Part shown: in pieces, positions 8,895 to 18,255 of the stretch
How positions within the stretch are numbered: the stretch's first letter is position 1
Layout of the letters: every line of letters begins with the position of its first letter
The notes under the pieces: model-generated
Databases searched by the model: none
Told to the model about the DNA's origin: nothing
The model's input: the letters and a program-made list of their open reading frames with translations, nothing else
Made by a program: the position numbers and the translations under genes
Assembly (NCBI RefSeq): GCF_003285545.1
Contig: NZ_QLNV01000005.1
Span: 289,914 to 353,913, forward strand
Direction: 5' to 3'
DNA length: 64,000 nucleotides
From: Sinomicrobium soli
Lineage (GTDB): Bacteria > Bacteroidota > Bacteroidia > Flavobacteriales > Flavobacteriaceae

Positions 8895-9803
8895 TTACCC
8901 TCTCTTCCCGCCCATCAGTGTTTTCAGCCGGTCTTTGTCGATGACCGGGTTGGCTCCTTCGTTCTCCGCAACCAGGGCCCCCATGGCACAGGCGGTGTCT
9001 ATGGCCTGCTGCGGGCCGGAGCTGTGGTGGAACAGGTGGGTGAGCAGGGTGGCGAGAAAGGAGTCGCCCGCCCCTACGGTATCCTTTACCGTGATGTTGT
9101 ACCCGCTGTTGTAGAACCACTTTCCGCTCTGCCAGAGTACAGCCCCGTGCCTGCCCTTGGTAACACATATCGACGGTGTTCCCGTTTTGCGGGAGATATA
9201 GGTGATGTTCTGCTCCAGGGAATAATACGGGGAGCCCAGGGCTTCGGCGATCTCGTAGAGCTCGTCGTCGTTGAATTTTATAAAATCGGCCTTGGCCATA
9301 AGTCCGGTGATGGTTTCTGCAGTGTAATGAGGGCTCCGCAGGTTGACATCAAAAACCTTGAATACGGGAGCTGAGAGAAGATGGTGCAGGGTGCTTTCGG
9401 AGATACTGTCGCGGCAGGCCAGGCTTCCGTAAACCAGGAGGTCGGAAGAGGATACCAGCCGTATGGCCGTTTCGGTAAGCGGGATACTGTCCCACGCCGA
9501 AGGATAGGTAATGTCGTAAGTGGCAGACCCCCGGTCGTTCAGGCTTACCTGTACCGTTCCGGTAGGACATTCTGCAATGGTGCTGATACCCGTAGTGCCT
9601 ACTCCGTGTTTTTCGAGAAAGGCCTTTATCTCACTCCCGTCGGTATCCTCGCCGATAGCGCTTATCATATTTACATCACATCCCAGCGACTGCATGCGCA
9701 GGGCTGCATTGAGCGGCGCCCCTCCGATATTCCGGTAACCGGGAAAACAGTCCCACAAAACCTCTCCGTATGATATGACCCTGAGTTTCTTTTCCTTGTT
9801 CAT
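8895..9803 (-). CDS. Fructokinase-like PfkB family carbohydrate kinase
   Basis: This 302-residue protein is of normal PfkB length. It has the N-terminal GEVLWDCFP and GGAPLNAALRMQSLG sugar-binding segments and the C-terminal DTVGAGDSFLATLL ATP/anion-hole motif, in which the Asp of GAGD is the catalytic base. It would phosphorylate fructose in the cytoplasm using ATP; fructose rather than another sugar is inferred from the GH32 neighbours. It is the last gene of the minus-strand fructan locus, 42 bases after the GH32 stop. A GTG two codons upstream (9807-9809) is an alternative start, but ATG 9803 is preferred. Confidence 0.88.
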   Translation of the reverse strand: MNKEKKLRVISYGEVLWDCFPGYRNIGGAPLNAALRMQSLGCDVNMISAIGEDTDGSEIKAFLEKHGVGTTGISTIAECPTGTVQVSLNDRGSATYDITYPSAWDSIPLTETAIRLVSSSDLLVYGSLACRDSISESTLHHLLSAPVFKVFDVNLRSPHYTAETITGLMAKADFIKFNDDELYEIAEALGSPYYSLEQNITYISRKTGTPSICVTKGRHGAVLWQSGKWFYNSGYNITVKDTVGAGDSFLATLLTHLFHHSSGPQQAIDTACAMGALVAENEGANPVIDKDRLKTLMGGKRG

Positions 9804-9845
9804 CTTCACGATTTTATAATGCCAAAATTCATATATTTCATCAAA

Positions 9846-11537
9846 TTACCTCCAGATACTCCTCAACTGATATACTTCGCTTTCAGTCCGGAGACTTCCT
9901 CCCTTTACCTTGATCCCGATATCTTTATTATTGCTGTCGACATTAATATTGACAGGCATAAAGTAGACCCCCTTATTTGCAAAAAGTTCTATCCCGGTTC
10001 TATCCACATATAAGGTGAGTTCCAATTGGTTGTTGGTCAATGGTAAATGCATATCAACTCCGTCGATACTTAAAGTTTCGTCTTTTACATTGTAAATCAC
10101 ATCCACACCTTTGATCGAAAATATAATTTGTTCAGAAGTAATAGAAGAAAAGCGGGTATGAATTTCCAGAAAGTCATCTTTGATTTTTTTCAGGAGAAAG
10201 GACTCCCCGTCACGAAGCTGACGATTTTCAAATACGTGATGCTTCTTTCTCAATTTCTTCAACTCTTCAACCGGCTGGCGGGCAATTTTCAGTCCCTCTT
10301 CTGTTTCAAGCAGCTTTATTTCCATGGGTATGCTCATGGACTGGTTAAAATTATTGCCATGTCCGGTAGTTTTGGTACGCCACCAACCCATTTCTATTCT
10401 GCGACCCTTGGGCTCATTATTGAAGGTCTGCGCAGCATAAAAATCCCTGCCATGCTGTCCGTTGAGCCTTTCAGATTCAGGAGTAAATTTTTCACCGTCA
10501 AACGTACCAATGGCATACTCGCTGTTTGCCCCCGTTAAAATCCATTTCTTTACCCCGGGCTTTCCCTCCACCTGCAGCTCATAGAATTCCGGGCATTCGA
10601 ATAAATAGGTGTCACTGTCTGTTCCTCCCTTTACCACATCGGTTGTTTCCCAGTCCTTTAGGTTTGATGATGTTAAAAAGTACATGGAATGCTGTTTGCC
10701 CTCGAGCTCCACATAAAGCACCATTACCCACTTTTGTGACGGTTCATGCCAGATCACCTTGGGGTCCCTGTTCCCATCGGTAATCTTCGGGACTACCGGG
10801 GTCTCCGCCTTTTTGAATTTCCGGCCATCGGTACTGTATGCCAGTCCCTGTACCCACGATCCTTCAGCAGTATAAAACAAAACCATCGGGGGATCTGAAC
10901 CATCACCCATTCCGCTGGTATTATTCTTATCCACTACTGCACTCCCGCTAAACATCGTTCCGTAACTATCCGGGTATAACGCTTCTCCGATTTCTCTCCA
11001 GTGTACCAGATCTTTACTTACTGCATGTCCCCAATGCATATTGCCCCATTCTGTACCATATGGGTTATGCTGGAAAAACAAATGATATTCACCGTTGTAA
11101 TACACCAGGCCATTAGGGTCGTTATTCCATCCCCTTTTGGGTGAAAAATGAAACCGGGCCCTATTCTTCTCCCGGTACAAGGTTTTTTTATCTATCTCCT
11201 TATCAGATTGTTTTATCAAAGAGAGCGCCCGGGACATATCTGTCCCTGTATGTACATCAAGGCTTAGGGTTTTACCCCTCCACGCGCTGACATCCAGGTA
11301 CGCATACCAATCCGGGTCCTGATCAGTCAATTCTATATCAAAAGACCGCAGCTGTTTGTCGCCGTCACGTAAGACCATTTTTTTTCGTTCTTCCCCGTTT
11401 TTTACAGGAAGCAACAGCCATTTTTTATCGATTTGAACATTCAGGAGATTATCCCGTGATGATTTGTCCTGGCTATCTTGGGCCTTACCCAGGATGGGCA
11501 TGGCCGTTACGAATATTCCTATCAGGAATTTTTTCAT
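9846..11537 (-). CDS. GH32 fructan hydrolase (levanase/inulinase type), secreted
   Basis: This 563-residue protein has a clear type I signal peptide (MKKFLIGIFVTAMPILGKAQ). About 110 residues of beta-sandwich-like sequence follow. The five-bladed GH32 propeller then carries the nucleophile motif NNDPNG (Asp), the transition-state motif RDPKV and the acid/base motif ECPEF. A C-terminal GH32 beta-sandwich begins near residue 450. It hydrolyses beta-fructosyl linkages. The lack of a lipobox suggests the periplasm, unlike the second GH32 at 16590-18206. An ATG eight codons upstream would push the signal peptide inward, so 11537 is chosen. It follows SusD after a gap of 62 bases. Levan versus inulin preference cannot be read from this sequence. 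Confidence 0.9.
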   Translation of the reverse strand: MKKFLIGIFVTAMPILGKAQDSQDKSSRDNLLNVQIDKKWLLLPVKNGEERKKMVLRDGDKQLRSFDIELTDQDPDWYAYLDVSAWRGKTLSLDVHTGTDMSRALSLIKQSDKEIDKKTLYREKNRARFHFSPKRGWNNDPNGLVYYNGEYHLFFQHNPYGTEWGNMHWGHAVSKDLVHWREIGEALYPDSYGTMFSGSAVVDKNNTSGMGDGSDPPMVLFYTAEGSWVQGLAYSTDGRKFKKAETPVVPKITDGNRDPKVIWHEPSQKWVMVLYVELEGKQHSMYFLTSSNLKDWETTDVVKGGTDSDTYLFECPEFYELQVEGKPGVKKWILTGANSEYAIGTFDGEKFTPESERLNGQHGRDFYAAQTFNNEPKGRRIEMGWWRTKTTGHGNNFNQSMSIPMEIKLLETEEGLKIARQPVEELKKLRKKHHVFENRQLRDGESFLLKKIKDDFLEIHTRFSSITSEQIIFSIKGVDVIYNVKDETLSIDGVDMHLPLTNNQLELTLYVDRTGIELFANKGVYFMPVNINVDSNNKDIGIKVKGGSLRTESEVYQLRSIWR

Positions 11538-11599
11538 CTGAAAATTAAGATCTAAAATCATTCTACCCTATACTTTAACATTTTACAATTACTACCGAT

Positions 11600-13300
11600 C
11601 TAATATCCGAAATTTTGTTGATACAGCCCCTGACTGAAATTGATCTGGGCCAGTGGAATGGGGCAGAATTCTTCCTTGCCGTGGTCGAACCCGGCATCCT
11701 GGTAATAGGTTCTTTTTTCCTTTTCCCCGGTGTAATAGGTATTCAGGGTTTCGGTAGCGGTCCCCCAGCGCACCAGGTCAAAGAACCGGCTTCCTTCCAT
11801 GGCGAATTCCAGCCTGCGTTCCCAGCGCAGGGCCTGACGCGCAAAATCCTGTGTCCAGTTGCAGTTTACCCCGTCTTCATACCGGCTTACCCGCGTATTG
11901 TCTGCATAGCCGGAGGTAAGTGTGGTACTGGCTGCGGCGCGTTCCCTGATGGTATTGATGAGTGGAAGTGCTTCCGAGTGCTGCCCGAGTTCAATAAGGG
12001 CCTCGGCCCTCATGAGCATTACATCGGCATAGCGGATCAGTATCCTGTTTTTGGAATTTCCGTAAAAAGGGTCAATATTTACAAAACAGCTGCAATCGGG
12101 CGGAACATTTTCTTTTAGCGAGGCATAATGACCGTAGGTACCGGGCGAGCGGTTCCAGCTTTCCTTATAAATATAGTCGGGGTGGTACTTATAGGGCAGC
12201 CCGGGAATGGCTACGGTATGATAGAGCCTCGGGTCTACCTCGTAGTTGTCCAGCTGGTTGTAGTCCAGGTCGGCATCGTTGAAGGTGTCGAACATCGGGA
12301 GGCCGTCTGCCCCGGTCTTAAAGGCGTTGACCAGGTTCTGGCTGGGTTTGTGAAAGTCACAGCACCCGAGTCCCTGAGGAGTAGACAGTACATCGCTGTA
12401 GTTCAGCCGGCCGTGCAGGGTTCCGTCGTTGTCGGAATACTGTATGGCAAATACGGATTCCGGGCCGTTCTCATAGCTTCCGGGCATAAAGTTGAAACCG
12501 AGATCGGCTTCCAGCGTATACGCCCCCATCACCTGGTCTGTTGCTGCAATGACCTTTTGCAGGGTTTCCGTGTTGATGTTTACCACATTGTAATTGTCGT
12601 CCTGTTCATAAGCCTGGTATAAGCGGGTTTTGGCCAGGTATGCATTGGCGGCATAGCTGTTTACCCGTCCCACCTCTTCCTGGCTTGAGGGCAGATGTGC
12701 TGCGGCATACGCGAAATCCGAAGCTATGGCTTCCCAGAGTTCGTTGTCGGTAAGGTCGCGGTTCGAAATATCGCCGTATTCGCCGGTAGCGATCTCATCG
12801 GTAATATAGGGCACGTATTTAAACATGATCTTGAGTGTAAAATAGAAATGTGCCCGGATAAAATGCATTTCTCCCAGCCGGGTTTCCTTCGGGGGAAATT
12901 CGCTTTCATCGATCCGGTTCAGGGCATTTATGGCCTTGTTGGCCCTCGAGATCCCTACATAGCAATCGTACCAGAACCTGTCCAGTTCATCAAAGTCGGT
13001 ACGGATGTTGTTTGAGATCTCGAAAAAGTGAAATGTCTGGATATCATTGGTGCCGCTCCCGCCTTTGTATGCATCGTCCGATCTTACATTTCCGTAAGGC
13101 CAGAGACTGAAAGGAGTGTCGTAGTGATCGTTGCCCAGAGCGGCATAGGCCGAGGTTATGAAGGTCTCCACATTTTCGGGGGTAACGAGGTCCTCTTCCG
13201 CCACAACCCCTTTGGGATCGGCTTCAAGGAAGTCCCCGCACGACCATGTTGTCAGTACAACAAGGTAGCAGAAGGTATATACAATCTTTTTCATGATCAT
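11600..13300 (-). CDS. SusD/RagB-like fructan-binding lipoprotein
   Basis: This 566-residue protein is a SusD-type outer-surface lipoprotein. The signal peptide ends at TTWSCGDFLEADP, giving a lipid-anchored Cys. The family's TPR-rich helical body and its C-terminal pattern are present: ALRWERRLEFAMEGSRFFDL then VRWGT, and a final region with CPIPLAQINF. It binds glycan at the cell surface and forms the lid of the SusC channel. The gene starts 10 bases after the SusC stop, as is usual for the pair. Fructan as ligand is inferred from the two GH32 genes and the fructokinase. Confidence 0.93.
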   Translation of the reverse strand: MIMKKIVYTFCYLVVLTTWSCGDFLEADPKGVVAEEDLVTPENVETFITSAYAALGNDHYDTPFSLWPYGNVRSDDAYKGGSGTNDIQTFHFFEISNNIRTDFDELDRFWYDCYVGISRANKAINALNRIDESEFPPKETRLGEMHFIRAHFYFTLKIMFKYVPYITDEIATGEYGDISNRDLTDNELWEAIASDFAYAAAHLPSSQEEVGRVNSYAANAYLAKTRLYQAYEQDDNYNVVNINTETLQKVIAATDQVMGAYTLEADLGFNFMPGSYENGPESVFAIQYSDNDGTLHGRLNYSDVLSTPQGLGCCDFHKPSQNLVNAFKTGADGLPMFDTFNDADLDYNQLDNYEVDPRLYHTVAIPGLPYKYHPDYIYKESWNRSPGTYGHYASLKENVPPDCSCFVNIDPFYGNSKNRILIRYADVMLMRAEALIELGQHSEALPLINTIRERAAASTTLTSGYADNTRVSRYEDGVNCNWTQDFARQALRWERRLEFAMEGSRFFDLVRWGTATETLNTYYTGEKEKRTYYQDAGFDHGKEEFCPIPLAQINFSQGLYQQNFGY

Positions 13301-13310
13301 TGTTTTTGTG

Positions 13311-16300
13311 TTAAAGAGAAAGGTTTAGCCCGAGGGTAAAGGTGAGCGGCAGCGGGTATCCGAACCCCGGTGCTTCGGGATCTACACCGGTAAAACCGGA
13401 TGAGGTAATGGTCCACAGGTTTTGCGCATTGGCATATAGCCGGAACGTGGCGATACCGTACTTTTCGAGAATATTTTCCGGCAGGGAATACCCCAGTTGC
13501 AGCACCCGGAGTTTCAGGTAGCTGCCGTTTTCCACGTAATAGGAGGAGAACCTGGATTCGGCATTGCTGTCTATGGTGGTCAGTGCGGGGATGTCAGATC
13601 CCGGGTTTTCGGGAGACCACGCATGGAGCAGCCGGGTACCCTTGTTAGACCCTACGTCGTCCACGCTCCAGAAGTCGGTCTGGTACTTGGTCTGATTGAT
13701 GATGTCGACATTTCCCACGCCTTGCCAGAAAGCGGACAGGTCGAAATTTCCGTATTCGAGGGAAATATTAAACCCGTAAGAAAAACCGGGGTTCGGATTT
13801 CCTATCCAGGCCCTGTCCTTGTCATCGATGATCCCGTCATCGTTCAGGTCGCTGTACCGGATGCGCCCCAGGCCCTTTCCTTCCTGAACGGCAGAGTTCT
13901 CCACTTCCTGGGCCGTCCTGAAGAGGCCGTCGGCCACATATCCGTACATGGAGTTGATGGGGCGCCCCAGGATATTGTCGTCCTGTCCGTCACCGCCGTA
14001 ATTATTCCTCACCTCTTCGGGGAGGCCGGTGATCTTGTTTTTGTTGGCGGCAATATTCCCCGAAATGTCGTATTGCAGTCCCCATTCCGTACTGTTCCGG
14101 TATTGCAGGGCCAGTTCGATGCCTTCGTTTTCCATGGTGGCGCCGTTTACCCAGCGGTCTCCGCCTTCTCCTATAACCCCGAGATAGGGAGGAAGCACCA
14201 GGATGTCTTTCGTCACCTTTTTATAGAGGTCGACACTTCCGGAAAGGGACTGGTTCAGGAAACCGAAATCCAGCCCTATATTGGTCTGTGTGGTGGTTTC
14301 CCATTTCAGGTCGTCATTCCCGGTCTGGATGGCAATAAACCCGGACGGCAGCAGGCCGTTCCCGTTTCCTGCGAGGTCATAGGCCGTTCCGTAGGAGGTG
14401 TTCCAGGTAGGGTCTTCCCCGGCGTAATTGGCCCGGTACAGTGAGTAGATCGCTTCATTGCTTATTTCCTGGTTCCCGGTCTGCCCCCATCCGAGCCGGA
14501 GTTTCAGGTCGGAAAAGAAAGGCAGGGATTTTCCGGCAAAGGCCTCGTTGCTTATTCTCCATCCGGCAGAAAAAGCGGGAAACGTACCGAAGCGGTTGTT
14601 TTTCCCGAACCTCGAAGAACCGTCGTGGCGCAGGGTAGCTGAAAACAGGTACCTGGCATCGTAGTCATAGGAAATTTTTCCGAAATAGGACAGCAGGCTG
14701 TATGCAGTGGCCGATCCTCCGTTATAGGCTTCCCCCGTACCGGCATCGGGATACATATAATCGGGGGTTTCGATGAGGAAATCTTCTTTTCGCTGCCAGG
14801 TGTTTTCGTAGTCTTCCCTGAACATCTCCATTCCAGCCAGGAAATTCAGGGTATGTTTGTCGAGGGCCAGATCGTACTGGGCAGTATTGGTCCAGGTCCA
14901 TTTTACGGTAGTGGCTTTATCTATGTTTACGGCATTTTTATCGTTTTTCAGGTAACCGGATACATAGCTGCGCTGCAGGGTACGCTGGTAATAGTCGTTG
15001 TAGTCTATGCCGTAGCTCGTTTTTAACAGCAGGTTTTCTACCGGCTTCAGCTCGGCATAGGCATTGCCAAAGAGCCTGAGGTATTTGTACCCGTTGTCCT
15101 TGTTGTATTCCAGGAGCCTGACTGGGTTCTGGCGGTCGTTCATCCCACCGACGGGTCCACCCCATCCCCGACCGTCTACAGTGCGTACGGGGAGAACGGG
15201 AAGTGCCCTTAATGCAGGGTCCAGCACCCCGGGGTCCTGTACTTCACTGGTCCTGTTCAGGGTGAAGTTCTCCCCTATCTTCAGCTTGCCGTCCAGGAAG
15301 TTGTACGAGGAGTTCATACGGGCGGATAACCTTTTGAATTCGGTGGTCTTTATGATACCCTTATTGTCGTAATAGCCGAGAGAGAACATGTAGTTCCCTT
15401 TTTCGGAGCCGTTGGACACGGACAGGTCCAGGGAATTGGCAATTCCCTGTTGCGATATCTCGTCGTACCAGTTGGTGTTTGCCGATTTCAGGGTTTTTTC
15501 GCCATCCAGGTATTCGGGTATGAGTATATTGTGCAGGGTAGGGGTGCCGTCGACAACTCCCCAGTCGAACTGGTAGCTCAGGTTGTTGGTATTGGGCTCT
15601 ATCCCGTCGTTGATATTGGCCTGCCATAAGACCCTTCCGTACTCCCTGGCATTGAGTACCTCCTGCCTGTTGGCATAACTGGAAAAGGAGGAATAGTAGT
15701 TGAAGTTTACCCTCATTTTTCCCGTCTTTCCCTGCTTGGTCGTGATAATGATGACCCCGTTGGAGGCCCTGGAACCGTATATACTTGCCGAAGAGGCATC
15801 CTTAAGGACCTGTATGGATGCTATGTCGTTGGGGTTGAGTTCGTGCATTCCGGATTTGGTGGGAACTCCGTCGATAACATAGAGCGGATCGGTATTGTTG
15901 AGGGTCCCCACTCCCCGGATGGTAATGGAGGTATTGCCCCCGCTCGGAGAACCGTCGGTGGAAATGTTCACGCCGGGGATACGTCCCTGTAATGCCTTTA
16001 TGGGGTTGGGTTCTGTCTGTTTGCTCATTTCTTCTATATCCACTACAGACACTGCCCCGGTGATATCCGCTTTTCGCTGTGTGGAATACCCTACAACCAC
16101 GACTTCATCAAGGAGCTTGCTGTCGGGTTCCAGTACAATGTCGATACGCGTTTCCCCGTCTGCCGGGATCGTTATGGTCTTAAATCCTACATAACTGATC
16201 TCCAGTTCGTTTCCCGGGGAGACCCCGATGCTGTAGTTTCCGTCAAAATCGGTGACAGTACCCCTGGTAGTGCCCTTGACAAGAATGGAAGCCCCGGGCA

Positions 16301-16406
16301 GGGGAAGTCCGTCCTCCGAGGAGGTCACCGTACCGTTTACGGTGATCTCCTGTGCAAACAGGTAGCCTTGTGCCAGTAACAGAAGGCATAATAAGAATTG
16401 TTTCAT
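13311..16406 (-). CDS. SusC/RagA-like TonB-dependent transporter
   Basis: This 1031-residue protein starts with a signal peptide (ending YLFAQ). A carboxypeptidase-regulatory-like domain follows (about 20-100, with LPLPGASILVKGTTRGTVTD). The plug (about 110-230) carries the SusC marks NDIASIQVLKDASSASIYGS and RASNGVIIITTKQG. A 22-strand barrel completes it. It imports oligosaccharides captured by the SusD partner, driven by TonB. The likely substrate is fructo-oligosaccharide from the adjacent GH32 enzymes. A repeat-rich 183-base spacer separates it from the upstream GH32 gene, so a separate promoter there is possible, though I see no convincing -7 box. Confidence 0.94.
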   Translation of the reverse strand: MKQFLLCLLLLAQGYLFAQEITVNGTVTSSEDGLPLPGASILVKGTTRGTVTDFDGNYSIGVSPGNELEISYVGFKTITIPADGETRIDIVLEPDSKLLDEVVVVGYSTQRKADITGAVSVVDIEEMSKQTEPNPIKALQGRIPGVNISTDGSPSGGNTSITIRGVGTLNNTDPLYVIDGVPTKSGMHELNPNDIASIQVLKDASSASIYGSRASNGVIIITTKQGKTGKMRVNFNYYSSFSSYANRQEVLNAREYGRVLWQANINDGIEPNTNNLSYQFDWGVVDGTPTLHNILIPEYLDGEKTLKSANTNWYDEISQQGIANSLDLSVSNGSEKGNYMFSLGYYDNKGIIKTTEFKRLSARMNSSYNFLDGKLKIGENFTLNRTSEVQDPGVLDPALRALPVLPVRTVDGRGWGGPVGGMNDRQNPVRLLEYNKDNGYKYLRLFGNAYAELKPVENLLLKTSYGIDYNDYYQRTLQRSYVSGYLKNDKNAVNIDKATTVKWTWTNTAQYDLALDKHTLNFLAGMEMFREDYENTWQRKEDFLIETPDYMYPDAGTGEAYNGGSATAYSLLSYFGKISYDYDARYLFSATLRHDGSSRFGKNNRFGTFPAFSAGWRISNEAFAGKSLPFFSDLKLRLGWGQTGNQEISNEAIYSLYRANYAGEDPTWNTSYGTAYDLAGNGNGLLPSGFIAIQTGNDDLKWETTTQTNIGLDFGFLNQSLSGSVDLYKKVTKDILVLPPYLGVIGEGGDRWVNGATMENEGIELALQYRNSTEWGLQYDISGNIAANKNKITGLPEEVRNNYGGDGQDDNILGRPINSMYGYVADGLFRTAQEVENSAVQEGKGLGRIRYSDLNDDGIIDDKDRAWIGNPNPGFSYGFNISLEYGNFDLSAFWQGVGNVDIINQTKYQTDFWSVDDVGSNKGTRLLHAWSPENPGSDIPALTTIDSNAESRFSSYYVENGSYLKLRVLQLGYSLPENILEKYGIATFRLYANAQNLWTITSSGFTGVDPEAPGFGYPLPLTFTLGLNLSL

Positions 16407-16455
16407 AATTTAGTTTATTAGTTTGTAGTTCTTAGTTGCAGGTTGCAATCATCAA

Positions 16456-16552
16456 TGTCATTCAGAATGCAGGGAAGAATATCCGACCCAGCACGAAGGA
16501 ATTTTAGCAGCATAACAAAAGTCCCGGAGATTCCTCCTTCGTCGGAATGACA
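16456..16552. repeat. Nested inverted repeat (REP-like intergenic element)
   Basis: The outer arms TGTCATTC (16456-16463) and GAATGACA (16545-16552) are perfectly complementary. Inside them, CGAAGGA (16494-16500) pairs with TCCTTCG (16535-16541). The element fills the spacer between SusC and the upstream GH32 gene and resembles dispersed palindromic elements common between flavobacterial genes; that comparison is from memory. It could fold in mRNA and act as a processing or attenuation site. No coding capacity is apparent. Confidence 0.6.
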
Positions 16553-16585
16553 ACTTCCGACTCCGGACTTTGGACTTCCGACTCC
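16553..16585. repeat. Short direct repeat, ACTTCCGACTCC x2
   Basis: ACTTCCGACTCC occurs exactly at 16553-16564 and 16574-16585, 21 bases apart, with the related GGACTTTGG between the copies. It directly follows the nested inverted repeat and ends just before the GH32 stop codon at 16590. Together with the GTTGCAGGTTGC stretch near 16437-16448, it looks like low-complexity intergenic repeat sequence rather than a CRISPR or protein site. Confidence 0.6.
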
Positions 16586-16589
16586 CTGG

Positions 16590-18206
16590 TTAATTGAATT
16601 TCAGCTGGTGAATGGTGATGTTCTTTAAAGTGGTTTCAGGATCTGTCGATCGGATGTCGAAATGATCAAAAGGGCTTTTGAGGAAGAATATTTCCGTCAT
16701 TGCCGCAGTGCCGCTGTCGTAAAATACCTCGATGGAAGTCTTGTCGAGTACAATACGTACATCGAGGGTGCCTGAGGAAGTAAAACGGGGGGCAGTAGAG
16801 GCTTTTTCAGCGAATTTTTCCGAAAAATCCGTTTGTCCTGCCCTGGTCCTGTCTGTAAAAAATTCCTTTTTGACACTGTTCAGCCCGAATGAAAGGGTAT
16901 CTCCCTCCGTGTTATACAAGCGGAATTCCACGATACTGTTGCCCGTTTTTTCCAGGGAGAGCAAAATTTCGGTGCTGTTGAGCCCGCCGCCGTTTTCACT
17001 CTTGTATACAAAAGGCGCGGAGAGGGAAACATCTTGCTCTTCAGTAATTTTGTTGCGAAAGCTTTCCAGTTCCCTGACGGGAGAAGAAGCCAGCAGGAAG
17101 AGGCCTCCGTCCCTGATAAGCCTGAGTTCCCTGGGTACCGTCATGGCACTTCGCCAGGTGGTAGTGGGTACCTGCTGGGCGTATTCCCAGTTAGACATCC
17201 AGCCGATAAAGAGTTTTCTCCCGTCACTGTCGGGGATACCGGACCAGGTAACCCCGGCATAGTTGTCCTTTCCGTAGTCTATCCAGAAGGCTTTTCGTTT
17301 GTCCAGCGCCGTTTTAAAACCAGGGTCGAGGGTAAAGGAAGTGCCGTTAAAATCTCCCACAAAATACTGGGTTGCCGACCCTCCGTTGGGGCCACCCGGG
17401 TTCAGGCTCTGTATCAGTACCCATTTGGTTTCCCCCGTACCTTCAATGGTCATGGGGAAGAAATCGGGGCATTCCCATACGCCGCCGTGCGCCCCGGTAT
17501 CCATCCCGAAATCAGAGAGGAATTCCCAGTTTTTCAGATTGCCGGAACGATAGAATTTGGCCCGATCCTGGGCTGCAAGAACCATGACCCATTGGTCGTG
17601 AATGGTATCGCGTACTATTTTGGGGTCGCGGAAGTCGCGTATCCCGGGGTTTCCGACCACGGGGTTTCCGTCGTATTTGGTCCAGGTCATGCCTTTGTCC
17701 GTACTGTAGGCAATACCCTGTGTTTCCACGTCTGTCTGCCCGTTTTTCTCTTTTTCCGGGTCGTGAATGGTGTACATGGCTACTACCGGAGGGTGGTTGC
17801 CGGTACCGAAACCGGAAGTGTTCTCTTCGTCGACCACGGCACTGCCCGAGAAAATATATCCTTCTTCACCGGGGTAAAGTGCTATGGGGAGTTCTTCCCA
17901 GTGGAGCAGGTCCCTGCTCACGGCATGCCCCCAGTGCATCGGCCCCCATACCGCAGCATCGGGATAGTGCTGGAAGAAAAGGTGGTAATAGCCGTCGTAG
18001 TAGAACATCCCGTTAGGGTCGTTCATCCAGTTCTTTTCCGGGGTAAAATGGAAATGAGGCCGGTAGTGTTTATTTTCTTCAGAAGCTATTGTGTCATTTA
18101 CAGGGACTTCCCCGGTTTCCTTTTTCCCGTCTTTCCGTCCGCAGGCCATAAAGACGAGCAGGAATGCGGGCAATATTACGGTTTTTGTGATTACAGTATT
18201 TTTCAT
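16590..18206 (-). CDS. GH32 fructan hydrolase, lipoprotein
   Basis: This 538-residue protein is a predicted lipoprotein (lipobox FMAC then GRKDG). The GH32 propeller begins at about residue 50 with NWMNDPNGMFYYDGYYHLFF, which holds the catalytic Asp. It continues with RDPKI and WECPDFF, which holds the acid/base Glu, and ends with a C-terminal beta-sandwich (about 385-538). Lipid anchoring suggests a surface enzyme that cuts polymer before uptake, complementing the non-lipidated GH32 downstream; whether it is endo- or exo-acting is not shown. It lies 49 bases after the MFS porter gene on the same strand, so the two are probably co-transcribed. Confidence 0.9.
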   Translation of the reverse strand: MKNTVITKTVILPAFLLVFMACGRKDGKKETGEVPVNDTIASEENKHYRPHFHFTPEKNWMNDPNGMFYYDGYYHLFFQHYPDAAVWGPMHWGHAVSRDLLHWEELPIALYPGEEGYIFSGSAVVDEENTSGFGTGNHPPVVAMYTIHDPEKEKNGQTDVETQGIAYSTDKGMTWTKYDGNPVVGNPGIRDFRDPKIVRDTIHDQWVMVLAAQDRAKFYRSGNLKNWEFLSDFGMDTGAHGGVWECPDFFPMTIEGTGETKWVLIQSLNPGGPNGGSATQYFVGDFNGTSFTLDPGFKTALDKRKAFWIDYGKDNYAGVTWSGIPDSDGRKLFIGWMSNWEYAQQVPTTTWRSAMTVPRELRLIRDGGLFLLASSPVRELESFRNKITEEQDVSLSAPFVYKSENGGGLNSTEILLSLEKTGNSIVEFRLYNTEGDTLSFGLNSVKKEFFTDRTRAGQTDFSEKFAEKASTAPRFTSSGTLDVRIVLDKTSIEVFYDSGTAAMTEIFFLKSPFDHFDIRSTDPETTLKNITIHQLKFN

Positions 18207-18255
18207 AAGGATTAAAATAGATGGATTAAAGCGTTGTTTTTTGAATATGATCCGG

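Noticed and set aside
16553..16585. CRISPR-like array
   Set aside because: There are only two 12-base copies with a 9-base gap and no cas genes; repeats and spacer are far too short.
17034..18215. Long open frame (393 codons) on the plus strand opposite the GH32 lipoprotein gene
   Set aside because: It is fully antisense to a gene with clear GH32 motifs, has no recognisable domain and arises from codon bias on the other strand.
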